Source: Istiophorus platypterus
Taxonomy: Eukaryota; Chordata; Actinopteri; Istiophoriformes; Istiophoridae
Assembly (NCBI GenBank): GCA_016859345.1
Contig: CM029121.1
Location: 9,872,411 to 9,936,410, forward strand
Reading direction: 5' to 3'
DNA: 64,000 nt
The notes under the pieces were generated by a model. It saw only the letters and a program-made list of their open reading frames with translations, was not told the origin of the DNA and made no database searches. Below, piece by piece: positions 14,401 to 26,656 of the stretch (positions within the stretch are counted from its first letter, which is position 1; each line of letters begins with the position of its first letter). Position numbers and translations under genes: made by a program.

Positions 14401-14693
14401 GGGCATGAGACTGCTAATGTTGCAAGAAAAAGTAAGTCTCCTATAGCAATAGTGCAGGGTTATTGTTGGATATGAAAGAAACACCACCAAGTGCAATAAA
14501 GATACTATAAAGGTATAACGAGCACCACTGTAAGCCTCCTTGGAAATATCACCAAGAGAGTGAACCGATTTATGAGCTAAGGATATATTAAAACGTGCTG
14601 CCCCCCCCTCCTCCCCTCCTCATCCTCATCCTCCTCTCCATATGGATAACACATTATTAAGTTCCCGCTGCCTCCATTAGACCAGCCTCTTAC
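11429..14693. other. intronic interval between candidate exons
   Basis: No supported coding sequence. It contains the CCAGCC minisatellite at 13082-13153, a CT/GA-rich stretch around 11760-12000 and a C-run at 14101-14109. ORFs of up to 113 codons lack any domain signature. Confidence 0.5.
13082..13153. repeat. (CCAGCC/CCAGCT)n hexanucleotide minisatellite
   Basis: About twelve tandem copies of ccagcc or ccagct. Translation gives an artefactual GAGAGAG (minus) or QPQLQPQ (plus) pattern. Confidence 0.95.
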
Positions 14694-14902
14694 CTATTCA
14701 ACGTATAGGACCCGTTCCGTTTGAACCTCATCCTGGACGACAGGAAGCGGATAAAGAAATCCAGAATTGACGGCGTTTCAGCTTTTTTCTGTCGCACCCC
14801 GAAAGACACAAGCCCCGACGAGTCTCTCTCTCTCTCTCTCTCTCTCTGCAGAGCAAACAAACGCGGAACAATACGGTGTTGCTCTTTGCAGTCCTCTCTC
14901 AC
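14694..14902 (-). CDS. candidate alternative first exon of mob2 (…RMRFKRNGSYTLN)
   Basis: A minus-strand ORF runs into a good donor, AATAG|gtaaga, with coding bases ending at 14694. The C-terminal reading is ILDFFIRFLSSRMRFKRNGS then YTLN plus a split codon AG. It ends in phase 2, the same phase as the MEWLMG exon, so both could splice to the same downstream mob2 exon. The outermost in-frame ATG is at 14902, but that start reads through a (CT)n tract giving RERERERD. The internal ATG at 14731 (MRFKRNGSYTLN, 12 codons plus 2 bases) may be the true start. A CpG-rich region lies immediately upstream. Assignment to mob2 is inference from strand, position and phase. I do not recognise the peptide with certainty. 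Confidence 0.45.
14823..14847. repeat. (CT)n microsatellite
   Basis: A pure CT tract of 25 bp just 5' (minus sense) of the candidate exon ending at 14694. Confidence 0.9.
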
Positions 14903-14979
14903 TCTTCCAGCACCTTTCTCTCTATCTTTCTATCGTGTCCTCCCAGACCTCCCTCTCCTCCTCCTCCTCCTCCTCTTCC

Positions 14980-15560
14980 CCACTCGATTTAGTTTCCGTG
15001 GGGCAGGGTTAACGAGTCCTCGGGCTGCAGGCGTTTCGATTAAACAAAAAGGCAGCTCGCATCGGCGGCGTGCGTGCAGCCCAGACGCGATGTAACTTGG
15101 AGGAGGGGGGGGAAAAAAAGTAGTGATATCAACGCGGAGTCTGGTCGAGGCTGCTGGGCTGGCTTTGTGTCCACAGCCTCGCTGACGCAAACCACCGCGT
15201 TTTTTACTCCCAAAAAAAAAAAAAAAAAGCACCCAGATGAAACTTGAACCTTTTCTTTCAAAACGTCCTCATTTGTCCCCTTTCGGCTCCATTCGGCGAC
15301 GTAAAACCGATAGATAACGTTTAAAAAACGAAAAACAATGAAACACGCACAGAAACATTCAAGAGAAATTCGCAGGAGTCTTTTGTGAAAATGGTTGTCG
15401 ATGAGAGCCAGCTTCCTTCTCCCCATTCACGGTCCCGTGATCCAGCTTCTCCCGAGTCTGTCACATATACATACGCATATTTATATTCCTCCATACGCTG
15501 AACACAAACCAGACGCCGCCACCCCAACACGGCTCTTGTCAACGCCTGAAGGGTGAGAGA
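14980..15560 (-). promoter_or_regulatory. second CpG-rich region, putative internal promoter
   Basis: CpGs are clustered (gcatcggcggcgtgcgtgcag, ccgcg, ttcggcgacg, tcgatgag) relative to the surrounding intron. The region lies just upstream, in the minus sense, of the candidate exon ending at 14694. It includes a poly-A stretch at 15212-15228 (poly-T on the minus strand). No TATA box stands out. Plausibly an alternative promoter of mob2. Confidence 0.5.
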
Positions 15561-16854
15561 GATTTAAGGCTAAGAATAGGACTGGGGATTCACTGATGCC
15601 ATTTAAACCCAAGTGGCCCTTCCGAGTGAGCTGTGTGTGCCTTTCTAATGGACACACACAGATCTTAGAGGATGCGGAACATAACTACTTAAATTATACT
15701 TTAATCACAGCTGCCTCATAATGACGATAAAACTGGGGGTCTAGCTACTTAATCTGCCACCACTACACCAGAGAACTCCTGCTGGCTGGTGAGTTATGCA
15801 GCATTTTCAGCATCCTCTCCCGCAAACACTGCCAGAATTAACAATGAAATGAGTTGCAGGAATGTTAAAATGGCCAGACAACTGAAAGTCACTTTGAGCA
15901 GGCGCAGAGGTGACATTTGAATGCCCTCACAATGATAAAGTGTGATCTTTATCGCGGCACCCAGTGTATGCATCCCCTCGGGCGAGAAAGGCCGGCTGTC
16001 CCCGCCGGAGGATCTTTACACTCCCGCATGTGTGTGTGTGTGTACACCAACTACAGCTAAAGACAAGTTCAAAGCTGTTGTTTTGTCAAGCTTGGATTTG
16101 CACAGCGGTGGATTAAAAAAAGAAAAAGGTGTTAGTAGAGTAGGGAGGAGGAGAGATGGATAGATGGAGAGAGAGGGAGGTTGGGGGAATATGTTGAGAA
16201 TGTATGGATGTACTGCTTTTACAGTCAGTTGAGAAAGCTTTGAGGAGGGGAAGATCACAGGCTACAAGGGTCCTAAACTAGATTTGAATTCAGGATATTA
16301 TGTGGGGTTACGTGTCATGTGTTGTAGTAACAAGACACCCCGCATTTAAGTTATTAGAACTTTTATAAAGCCATGTTAGAATGACTTAAAGTGCAAAAAA
16401 AAAAAAAAAAATGTAAAGAACCAAATTTTAATCGGCTTAAAAATGTTATCTACATGATAATAATAACAGAATCATTGAAGGAAAAGCTCAGCTTATCTAA
16501 AAGAAAACATCCAGTAAGTTCAAAGAATACTGAGCATCGTTCCCTATAAAAGAAAGAAATCTCCTGCAATAACATAAAATGTCTCATTAAATTTTGTGTG
16601 TGTGTCTGTATGGGTCTTGAGGGACTAAAGCAGGGAGAAGTACAAAATGATGAATCCAGACGAGCGGTAAACTGACGACCATTCAGGATTATTCAGCATT
16701 ACATCATGGGAGTGTGGTGCAGTGTCTGTGTAAGCATGAGTGTGTATGTGCGATTCCTCTACTCCCGCAAAAGCACTCAGGGTTGGTTTCAATGGCTCCA
16801 AGCTACTTTATTACTGTAAGAGAAGCTTGGCACCAGAACTGCTGATCAATTGCA

Positions 16855-16890
16855 CTGCTGCTGCTACTGCTGCTGCTGCTGCTGCTGCTG
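16855..16890. repeat. (CTG)n trinucleotide repeat
   Basis: About 12 CTG units with one CTA interruption. An ORF through it reads poly-Ala and is not supported as coding. Confidence 0.9.
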
Positions 16891-17843
16891 AAGCCCAGTC
16901 AGTCACTGCAGGGTTACACAACAGCCATTGAGGGCTGGAGGAGGAAGAGGAGGAGGTGAAGGGGAGGAGAAGAGTTAACAGCAGATGAGTAGACTTTGGT
17001 GAGGCTCGGAGTCAAAAAGGCAGGGAGGACAGGGGAAGGAAAAGCAGGTGAATGCTGCAGACCACAGAGGCACAATTAGCCTGAGCTTCATTGATACACT
17101 TCAAAACAACCACCCCCACCCCACCTCTCCGCCTTTTCAGTCTCAAGCCCTTCCTCCTTCCTGCACTTATTCATCACCTACACCTAAACTGCCACAGATT
17201 TTATTGCTCCCTTTGCAGCCCCTTCATTAGGCTAATTTGAGCTTTCTTGCTCCTTTTGCAATCCTTTTTTCTATTCAAGCCTCTTTTTCCATGCATACCT
17301 CCCTCACATCATGAGCCCCCCTTTCCCCCCCTCCTTCCCTCCTTCTGTTCATCTAACTCAATCCCTCCCTACACTGCTCTTCCTGGTGCATGTTGTGCAA
17401 GAATGATGTGAACTTTGAGTGTGTGTCCATGCATACTAATGGCATCATTGCATCATGCCTTCTCTTTTCTGTCTAAGTAGAAAGCTGCAGGTTTTCTCTG
17501 AATGTGTTGATATTGAGAATAAAATAAAATACCAGTAAACTTGACTGTTTTCTCAACCTCGTTCTCAGTGACAGGGAAGCTTCCAGAAATCAGTCATGGC
17601 TGGCTGCAGAGCAGCTGTGGAAGAGGCCTGGCCCCTCAACTCCTACATAGGCTTTCCAGGAATACATTGCACAAAGTCAAATGGTGAACCGCAGTGCATG
17701 CACACACGCACGCACACACACACCCACAACTGTGGCTCCAGCAACTTGAGTGCATGCATGAACGGGGACGCCAGCTTTAGAAAGACCATGTCACTGCATG
17801 TGCCAATTTCCCCAACACAGACAGAGGTGATACTGACAGAAAT

Positions 17844-17887
17844 CTCTGTCTCTCTCTCTCTCTCTCACTGTCTCTCTCTCTCTCTCA
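17844..17887. repeat. (CT)n microsatellite
   Basis: A 44-bp CT tract with small interruptions. Confidence 0.9.
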
Positions 17888-18664
17888 ATAGCAAAAAAAA
17901 AGATGAATCTTATGAAACTGCTCATGAATGTATTATACAATTTAATATACATTGGGTTTCGCAGCCATGAACCAAGCACATACTGTTTTTCTTTCTAACA
18001 CAAGTCAGTCCAGCCTAAATATGCTTCAGTACACACAAAGAAACACCAACAAACACACACACACACACACACAGAGCAAAGTTAGAAGTATATGTGAGCT
18101 GGGGCCAGGCCAAAGGGTGCAGTATGAAAGGGCCTATATATACAGCCAGGCCTGGTGACGCCAGGAGCCGTCAGTCTGTCTATGTGTCCGTGTTTCACAT
18201 TCAGCCTGGTCTACAGTGAGAGGACACCATTATAACTCACCTTTTACAGTCTGTCCATTTCCTTCTGGGTTCTGTTACCGGCCTCTATCTGACAATCTAT
18301 CACCACAAAACTGAGGTTTTCCAATAATACTGGTCTTTCAGTATGAAGGTACTCATGAGTAAAGTGGGAAATAAATGGAGAAAAATGACAGTGATGTTGA
18401 CATTTTCTCAAATTTCTCCTGGATTCCCTGTAAAGGCAAATGTTATGTCTGGGTATTTCTAGGCTCTGCACTCAGTCACTGTTATTTTTCTATATCTAGA
18501 CAGCTTCAGTTTCAGTTCAAAATTCCACCTGATGGAGGAAATGAAATGCAAACTTACCCGGTGTGATGGTCACTGCTCAGGCATTTTGGGAACATGACAC
18601 TCGGAGACAGCCTTTGAAAATACGTTACACTTATTTAAGAAAAACTACTTCATTTTTTAGTTTC

Positions 18665-18990
18665 TCCTAGTTATAATGCTGCTTGATTGATGGATTAATT
18701 GATCGACAGTCAACTATTTCTATAAATGTTTAATCATTTAGGTTATTTTTTAAGCAAAAATGCCCTAAATGAACTCCTCTCAGACTCTAAAATGTGAATA
18801 TTTGCCACTTCTATAACTGTATCTAATACTTAATACCTAACCTAATCTCTGTAAGTTCAAATAAAAAGGTCAAGACATTTTAAGATGTCACCCTGACTCT
18901 GGAATGGGGGGGGGTATTTGCCACCATTTTCTGTCATTTTCTATAGCAAACGATTAATCAGAATAGTTGTAATAAACAGTAATGAAAATA
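18665..18990 (-). mobile_element. dispersed repeat family A, copy 1
   Basis: It starts with gattaattgatcgacagtc, contains aagcaaaaatgccctaaat and aaaatgtgaatatttgcc, and ends with ctatagcaaacgattaatca. Order and spacing match the other four copies. It is oriented opposite to the copies at 23.3 and 32.1 kb and diverged by many substitutions. Confidence 0.75.
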
Positions 18991-19424
18991 ATTACTGTCT
19001 GTGTTCCTTTCTAGATATTTACACTTTTTCTCAGGGTTTACGTTCTACATTAAAAAAAATAGCACAAGGCTGATTGCAGGGCTTTATTCCTGGCAGTTTG
19101 GGGAAGACTTATAAACACCATTTAGACATTCATGGCTGAAAGTACCATTCATCCAAATGTGGCGTCCTTTGCCTCCTGTAAAAAAAAAACTATCACATCT
19201 AATGACCGAAAAAGATAAACATACTCCTCCAGAGCTAGTGTTATGATGCCACCTACTGTTTACCAGAATAAATACATCTCTCATGTGGAAAGAGACTAGC
19301 ATCTCCACTTTCTCATTCCTTCTCTGGGCCTGCTGTGCTAACTGAGCTGTGCTAGGGCAGCGCAGCAGTGATGAGAGAAAGGCAGCAGGCGGGCAGGGCC
19401 AGGAACTTTCAGGCAGAGGTGGGG

Positions 19425-19670
19425 GTGGTCACTGATGTCCTGCTGACTGGTATGCAGTCTGGTATTGCTGGCATGTGAATAAAGGTAGAAGGGAGGAGGT
19501 GAAGACAGAAGATTAAAAAAAGAAGATGAAAAAGACAAGAGAAGGAAGGAGAGGGAAAGCAGCACTGATGCCTCAGTGACATCTGGTATTGCTGGTATGT
19601 GACCAACACTAAAGTCAAGTAATGAATGGAAGGAGGCGAGGAGAAGAATGTTAAAAAAAAAAAAACAAAC
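19425..19670. repeat. local tandem duplication, about 125-133 bp unit
   Basis: cactgatg is followed by tctggtattgctgg(c/t)atgtga and then an A/G-rich end (aaggagg…gaag…ttaaaaaa). The block occurs twice; the second copy is shifted by 124-133 bp. Confidence 0.75.
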
Positions 19671-22600
19671 AAAAAAAAACCACTTGGGTAAGGTGTTGGC
19701 TGCCCATAATATCTCATTTGTGGAAAAAAATAAAAGATTTTAGGGACAAGTTTCAAAGCTTCTCAGCCTCCTCCTTGAGGACTCCTCTTCAGTAGAAAAA
19801 TAAATGCCAAAGTCAGGTTTCAAACTGAGAGAAAACCCTTAAACAAAATGAAGACTTAAACCATTAGTGTTTCTCTAGCACTGACAACAGTGTGCAACCA
19901 CATCATGATTTGAACATCCAAGGATTCTAACCTGGGTTTTGAAGTAAAACCTCCACTTGAAAATAAATGTTTAAAAAAAACATTGAATAAATAAAAGAAC
20001 GTGCTTTAGCTCAGAGAAGAACAGAACTATTGATCTTTGTGTTTGCCTCTGGCTGGTGGGGGACTGGCATTGCGGGTTGAATACTGCAGCCGCTTGATAC
20101 TGTCATGTGATACTGGACTGGAAAGAGTCGACAGAGCCTGGTGCACACTGGGAAGACCTGCAAGCCATGATTATGCAACAAGATCTGATTTCATGCTCAT
20201 CGGTTCTCTATCTTTTTTCCCCCCTTCCTCTTTCTATTCTTTGACTTTCTACTTTTTTCCAATTTTCTCTCTATGTCCCCACAATGTCTTCAACATCTTG
20301 TTTCCTTCTGATTGCTTCCCCTGTCTTAACACTCATATAACAAATACACAAAGACCTGCGTATACACCACTCTGGTAAAATTGCGAACTCATATGACTTG
20401 CTAAAATCAATGTGATTGACCAAAGTTACCCAACTGCTGACAGGTAACCATTTTTTCCCAGTTGCACATTCCTGCTGACTGGGCAATCATTTGAACTGGA
20501 CGTGTGCTGCCACCATGTGGTATAAAGAGACACAACCGCCAAATTCAAATCTAATCAACAAACCAAGAATTGAATGCGTTTCACTAAAAGAAAAAAAGAA
20601 AAAGAAACAAGTTTTCAAAACACACCAGGATTTTAAGTTCAAGGCTATTTGAAATTACATTTAAGGTCCTGTTTGCTGATTTCCAGAACTTTAAACATTT
20701 TATCAATAACATAAACTCACTGAATGTCCTTGAGGATATACATAGGCTGCATAGAAGAGAGTAACTGATTCAGGGATTTTCTAGTACTAATTATAACCAA
20801 TTTCTGCATGTTATTTACCCAAGTTATATTATGTAAGTATTTTTTGCAGCTAAGCCTAAGACAAAAAAAGTAATGAATCTAAATAAAGTGTGGTCTCCTA
20901 ACTACAACAATGTGTGACTCAAAACTTCAACAGTTTCAAAATCCCTGTAACCATACCTCCAATGATAGACATAGAATAAACATGCAATCATCTTTCAGAT
21001 AAAACATTTCTCAACTGTTTGTACAGCAGTGTTAACTCGACCTATTTTGATCCGCATGCCAAAATACTGAGTTGCATCCTGAAAGGAACAGGCTGTGAAT
21101 GACTTAGATCCAATTCCAAAAAGATACCAGAAATGTGCACCGACATCCCCCATGATGTCTTCAAATCTCTCTCCCTGTGTTTGCATGATAATGCAACAGA
21201 AAGTATGTGGTTGAGCACACGCAGCATGTCCCGGCAGTTCATACCTGATGCTAGAAAAGGCCTTACCCAGGTACATAATCCCCACACTTTAAGCTGTTCC
21301 TTACTCCCATGCATACGCATACAACTACACACGCTGCCCAAGTGTGCACTCCACAGCTGCCAGTGGTTACGTAACAGCTGCTATGTGCAGTCGTGTGTGT
21401 ATGTGTGAGCGTATACGTTGTCCAGCCTCTGCGCAGTCTTTGAGGAGACTGGTGACCTCTAACCACATTTGACCACAGATTCTCACCTTTCAGCTATCTG
21501 AGATACTATCCAGCTGGATAATTGTAATATACCAGCTTTGGAGGAGGTCTCACTGTAATATAAGTCAATAAGAAGTAATATGGCAAGGTCAGCTGCTCCA
21601 CGCAAGTCAGAGAGGAGGCACAATAAAGAATTTATGGGTGACATTAAAGTGTCTCAATAAAAGAAAATAGAAGTATTAAAGGAGAATTCGACCTTTAATC
21701 ACATCGGTTTTACCAGCTTTTTTAAACATTCTTTTCAGATGTGGTCCTTTTTTTTCTAATTTGTTTGAGTAATTTTATTATTCCTGCCCAAACTATAACA
21801 GTACATGGCATGACATCTCATCAGTTTCCCAGTGGCCACTTAACTGCACTGTCAATTTGACAAGTAGAAAATATGGTAGAGGACACAAGGGCTAATCAGT
21901 ATTCAGGCTTGCAGTGCAGCTGCAAAGAGCCAGAGTCACAAACAGCGGAGAGGATACGTAAACTGAAAGACAAAGAAAGACGTGCGGTTAGAGACGGAGC
22001 TCCCATTACTACTTTCTGATAAAACTGAGCAGAGTGACAGACACCCAGCCCGGGCCGATGAGGGGAAAGCGGCACTTCCTGTGTTTGTGCATCTCACTGT
22101 TTGCTTTCCCTTCAGCACATAGATGGACCAAGACTTCCTGCAAGGTCCTGCTCCAGACTCCCTGGCCTGGCAGAGAGGCAAAACAATGAGGAGGAATGGG
22201 GAACATGTTACAGTACAGGGTGGGGTGTGGAGGGAGACAGAGGAATATACACAGACAGAGCAAAACCACAAGCCTTATGCAAAGAGATACAGGATACAGA
22301 TAAGATACAGGTGCAGTTCAAACAAGCACACATGCGCTCAGAGCAAAGATAATTGTCGTAACATCATGTACAACATGAAAAAGAGGAAAAAGAGATTTAA
22401 CAAAAAAAGACTTTATTTTCCAGAGGGGAACAGAGCAACCAGCGTATCACAGGAGGATTTAGGATCTTCAAAATATTAGCTTAACCTCATTCACTGACTT
22501 ATTCAGCAACTACCACCTCACTAGTGATTATGAGAAATATCCCATCTGTGTGCACTCCCCCCCGCCCTGAGTGACACATGAACTCACCCGAGCGGACCCA

Positions 22601-23170
22601 ACCCCTGGCCTACTGTTCTTCTATGAGAGGAAACGGATGTGGGGATGTGGGGAATGTCTCTCGCTCTCTCTCGATCTCTTTCACTCACACGAACCAAACA
22701 TGTAAACCAACACATCATACAAAGGTTGAGGACAGAAACAGCTTACAGAGCGGATATGCAATACACCAGAGTGTAGACATACATAGTCCCCTCCAGAGCC
22801 ATAGATAGACCTTTACTTAGACCTTTATCTGTCGTTCTTGTCAAATCCTGGCTTTTGAACTATAGTCAGGAAGGTCACATTGACATGATATTGAATGTGT
22901 AACAGGGAATTTAGTGATTAAATAGGCATTGCACCTATCTTGGCTTGGGCTTTGAAACTACAACAGAAAGCCTGCAATATTAACTGGGGCATAGGGAAAT
23001 GTTTGATCCAATGTTATTAGAGCTTGATGCGCCCTGGGGACTAAAATTAGGATAACTCAACCATTGCTGCTTCAGTTTTCTTTTTACTGTGTCACCCACA
23101 AGTCCCCCACTTGGAAGTGCAATAATAAATTGTTCCTTCAAGAGCTGGTTTATCAGTGAAACCTGACATT

Positions 23171-23247
23171 TTACTACCACTACTACCATTACTACCACTA
23201 CTACCACTACCACTACCACTACTACCACTACTACCACCACCACACCA
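23171..23247. repeat. (ACTACC)n / (ACC)n trinucleotide-hexanucleotide repeat
   Basis: A 77-bp tract of tactaccac units ending in ACC repeats. The Val- or Leu/Pro-rich ORFs through it are artefacts. Confidence 0.92.
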
Positions 23248-23289
23248 ACTAATCATCATCATCACAGAAAAAATAACAATTATTTCACA

Positions 23290-23590
23290 GGACAACACAT
23301 CAATATTTTCATCCATAACTAGTGCTACTGCAAAAATATCTCAGCCAATTAGTTTCTAAACTAATCAACTCATTTTGTCAAAAAATGTCAGACAGTTAAT
23401 TTCCCACGGCTCAAGGTGATGTTTTCAGATAGTAATGTTTTATTGAATCCAAAAACCTAAGATGTTCAGTGTACTATCAGATGAAAGAGAAACAAACCCT
23501 CACATCTCAGGAGCTAAAAGTTGAAAAATGATCCAGCCACTATCAAAACATTTGCCGATTAAATATGCAACTAATCGTTACAGCTGTTTG
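23290..23590 (+). mobile_element. dispersed repeat family A, copy 2
   Basis: Contains ttttgtcaaaaaatgtcaga, cacggctcaaggtgatgttt, gatgttcagtgtactatcag, cctcacatctcaggagct and an end resembling gccgattaaatatgcaacta. These are the landmarks of family A read in the forward sense. Confidence 0.75.
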
Positions 23591-25620
23591 TGATACTTTT
23601 TTGTTGAACATATACATCTCAAATTTTGTTAACATTCAATAACTCCTAACAAGTAGCTCTCAGCATTTAGGCCATCCCCAACAGACACATCAAAGTGCAG
23701 AAGAAAATAAAGGAGCCTTTACAACTGCATTTTCAAAAATAGATGCCTTGTGACATGTGGTATATTAGTTGTGAATGTGACCAAGTCACGCTCAGGGTTA
23801 CAATGCTGCCCTCAGAAAAAGCAGCACCAACAGTGACAATGACAACCACTAACTTATTGCATATTAATTAGAAAACACAGAACATTGTTGGTCACTACTC
23901 AAAAAAGCCCAAACATATTCAGCATTGCTTTGCAGAGGCAACGTGAGATACTTGTAGGGAGGATACTGTGATAAAGGAAAGGGCAGAGTAGCAGAGCAGA
24001 GGAGGGATGAGGGTGAAGATAAGAAGAAACAGTAAGAAATAACACAGGAGGTCAGGAGTGGCCTTTTACTTCACAGATCTCCTCCCTCCATCACTCTTTA
24101 TGTAGGGTAATCTCTTCCATCTCAACTCCCTGAGCTGACCAGCTCACTTAGCCTCATTTAACCAGCTAATGGCCAGTAATAAATCAGCAGCACACTCCTC
24201 TCACCTCTGATCTGTAGTAGCCTCCTCGGCTCTGCACACTCCCCCTGATATATGACTCAGTCCACTCTGGTTTCCAGAACAAGGCAGACCTCTGCTATAG
24301 AAAACCTCTTTTGGGAGTATGAGCCAGACAGTGAGAAGAAAACAAGACCTGGTAGATAAAACTAAAGAACAAAACTGGAAAGCAGACAAAGGCATACCAG
24401 ACTTAGACTCACTATGTTATGTTTCCTGGCTTGAGCTGATGTCTTTTCGTCATACATCTTTTTCCAATTTCTTGGTCTTGTCCTTTGACACATATTTTGT
24501 ACTTGTAGATACTTTTGTATTAACAGATATTTTTCTGTATTTTGTTTTAATTGTATTTTGTATTTAAGAAATAAAAGCATGACCCCTTAAGTCAAGTTAG
24601 TATCTTTTGGAAATTTTGGAAATATCTGCAAAACTATGAGACCTGATTTTTTTGTATTGATATCAAAATGCTTCTTTTTTCAATATCTTAGCTTAGAACT
24701 GTTCCTAAACGATTACAGTCTTAATATGGAAAACAAGTTTCCCCATTCTCACCAGGAAATCTTTTAGTATTAAGTATTAAGCAAACACACCTAAAAATCA
24801 GGCCAAGCATTCCATGCCAACTTCTTATACTTGTCACTGCTACAGACTCAGCAAGGTTTGTACTACTGAGGTTTGCTACCAACATCTACCACTTACATGC
24901 TAACTGAACAGATGCGGACATTTCAGCACAGACGCCACATAAAGAGGGCCAAATCTCGCTAGCTTAACTCACAAGTGCTTAGCTAGGTTTTTTGCCTTAG
25001 TTAGCTTGCAAACTATTTTTTTTTGTTTAAACAACAATAACCGATCTAATCAATAACCAATAACCTCTTTATGGTCAGTTATCTGATGTAAATGCAGAAG
25101 GATTAAGTTTTCCTCCCACAATAGCTTGTAAAATGTTATAAATTACAGTGAAACTTTCATGTTGACAATGAGTTGGATGTGACTCTCAGAAATCCTTCCT
25201 TTCTTTCCCTGGTTTCCTGGATTAAACTTTGGGTTTGTGAGCTGCTGGCCTTGCTCCTATGTCTGGACTCCTCGTAATACCCTGCGTTCACAGCCACTCT
25301 TTAGCACAGCTAGCTTGTAAAGTAGCTCCTAATGCTACCAGGCTATTGGCTCAGTGTTAGGATATAATACGAGCAGCCCAGCTCTGAAACCAATGGTGAT
25401 TAAAAAAGCTCTTAGAAAGGTCACTTTTAGCAGGTCTACAGCTGGATGCACACATCAGAGAGGAAAAGGCCAGCTTTGTGACATCATGATAGGCAGCTGT
25501 GTATGAAAGACCTTGACTGTGCTACAATAAGTACAGTGTGTATGTGTGTGTGTGTGAGAGGGGGACAGCAAACGGACAGAACATGTTTCTCTTTGTGCCC
25601 CTCTGCAAGCACTCAGTCAG

Positions 25621-25621
<1 letters not shown>

Positions 25622-25655
<34 letters not shown>
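25622..25655. repeat. (CA)n microsatellite
   Basis: A pure CA tract of about 34 bp. Confidence 0.95.
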
Positions 25656-25656
<1 letters not shown>

Positions 25657-26039
25657 GGGGATAAGGGGATATCAGAGGCCTTATAGGGGTCAAATACTGT
25701 TGTGCGTGTTGTGTCCAGCCTTGAGCTTTTTCTGCCTGATTCCTGGGAGGCCCAGTCAGCCGCTCCCATACAGTGACCCTAACCCAGCAGCGGAAATCAG
25801 GCGACCCTGAGCACCAGCTCCCTCGCTCCTCTCTCATTTTTGCCTTCATTCAAAGTTAAACTTTTCTCTCCAAAAACATTTCCCTCCTCCTCCACATCCT
25901 TTTTTTTCTTCTCTTTTTTTTTTTTTTTTAGATGTGAAGCACCTCATGTAGCTGGGTTGTAAAGAACAGCTCGCTGGAGATTATTCGCGAGGATCTGTGC
26001 CACCTTCAGGAAATGTTGTTGACGGATATGAGAGCATTA

Positions 26040-26330
26040 GCTAGTGCTGAAATCAACTCAATCAATTATCAGCAGTTTTTTAGATAATGGACAATACTTT
26101 CTCAAATCACGTTTCAAGAAAAAATGACAAATGTTGCTGGTCTCAGCCTCTGAAATGGAAAGACTGCCTGCTCCTTTTATTGTTTTATATCACTGTAAAC
26201 TGAATATTTTTGAGTTCAGACAAAGCAAGAGGTCTCAAGCCATCTCCTTTAGCTAATGCTGATTTTTACTCACTTTTTCACATTTTTAAGATACAACAAT
26301 TCATCAACTTTTCAAACTAATAACCACCTG
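26040..26330 (-). mobile_element. dispersed repeat family A, copy 3
   Basis: Contains gctgaaatcaactcaatcaa, ctttctcaaatcacgtttca, atatcactgtaaactgaata and acaaagcaagaggtctcaag. It is the same family as copies 1 and 5 in the same orientation, strongly diverged. Confidence 0.65.
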
Positions 26331-26606
26331 ATAAGTGAACAATGAAAGTAGTCATTAGTAGCAGTAGCTACAGCCTTCAGCACTAACTTCTCCTACTTTT
26401 TGGATTTGATCACTTTTCAGTGGAGATGTTTAACCCCCTGCGATAAACACCTGTGTGAAAACAGAAAATGAACAAAATGTTTTACATTTCAACTCTGTTG
26501 CTGTAAAAAGCTAAATGTTAGCTTTGGGAAATTGTGTAAATAAATTAATTTCTTATAAATCTGCAAGTCTAGACTACTGCTGCGGTTATTTTCCTTGCTG
26601 AGAGGA

Positions 26607-26656
26607 TACCAACTCCCTACACAGGTTAAGGTCTTCATCTGTGTAGGGAGTTGGTA
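26607..26656. repeat. perfect 18-bp inverted repeat with 14-nt loop
   Basis: Arm taccaactccctacacag (26607-26624) is exactly reverse-complementary to 26639-26656. The loop is gttaaggtcttcat. Confidence 0.97.

Noticed and set aside
20995..21341. Overlapping 96- and 99-codon minus ORFs (for example GERFEDIMGDVGAHFWYLFG) with an opposing plus ORF
   Set aside because: Composition looks protein-like, but no family was recognised, three frames are open at once and there is no splice evidence.
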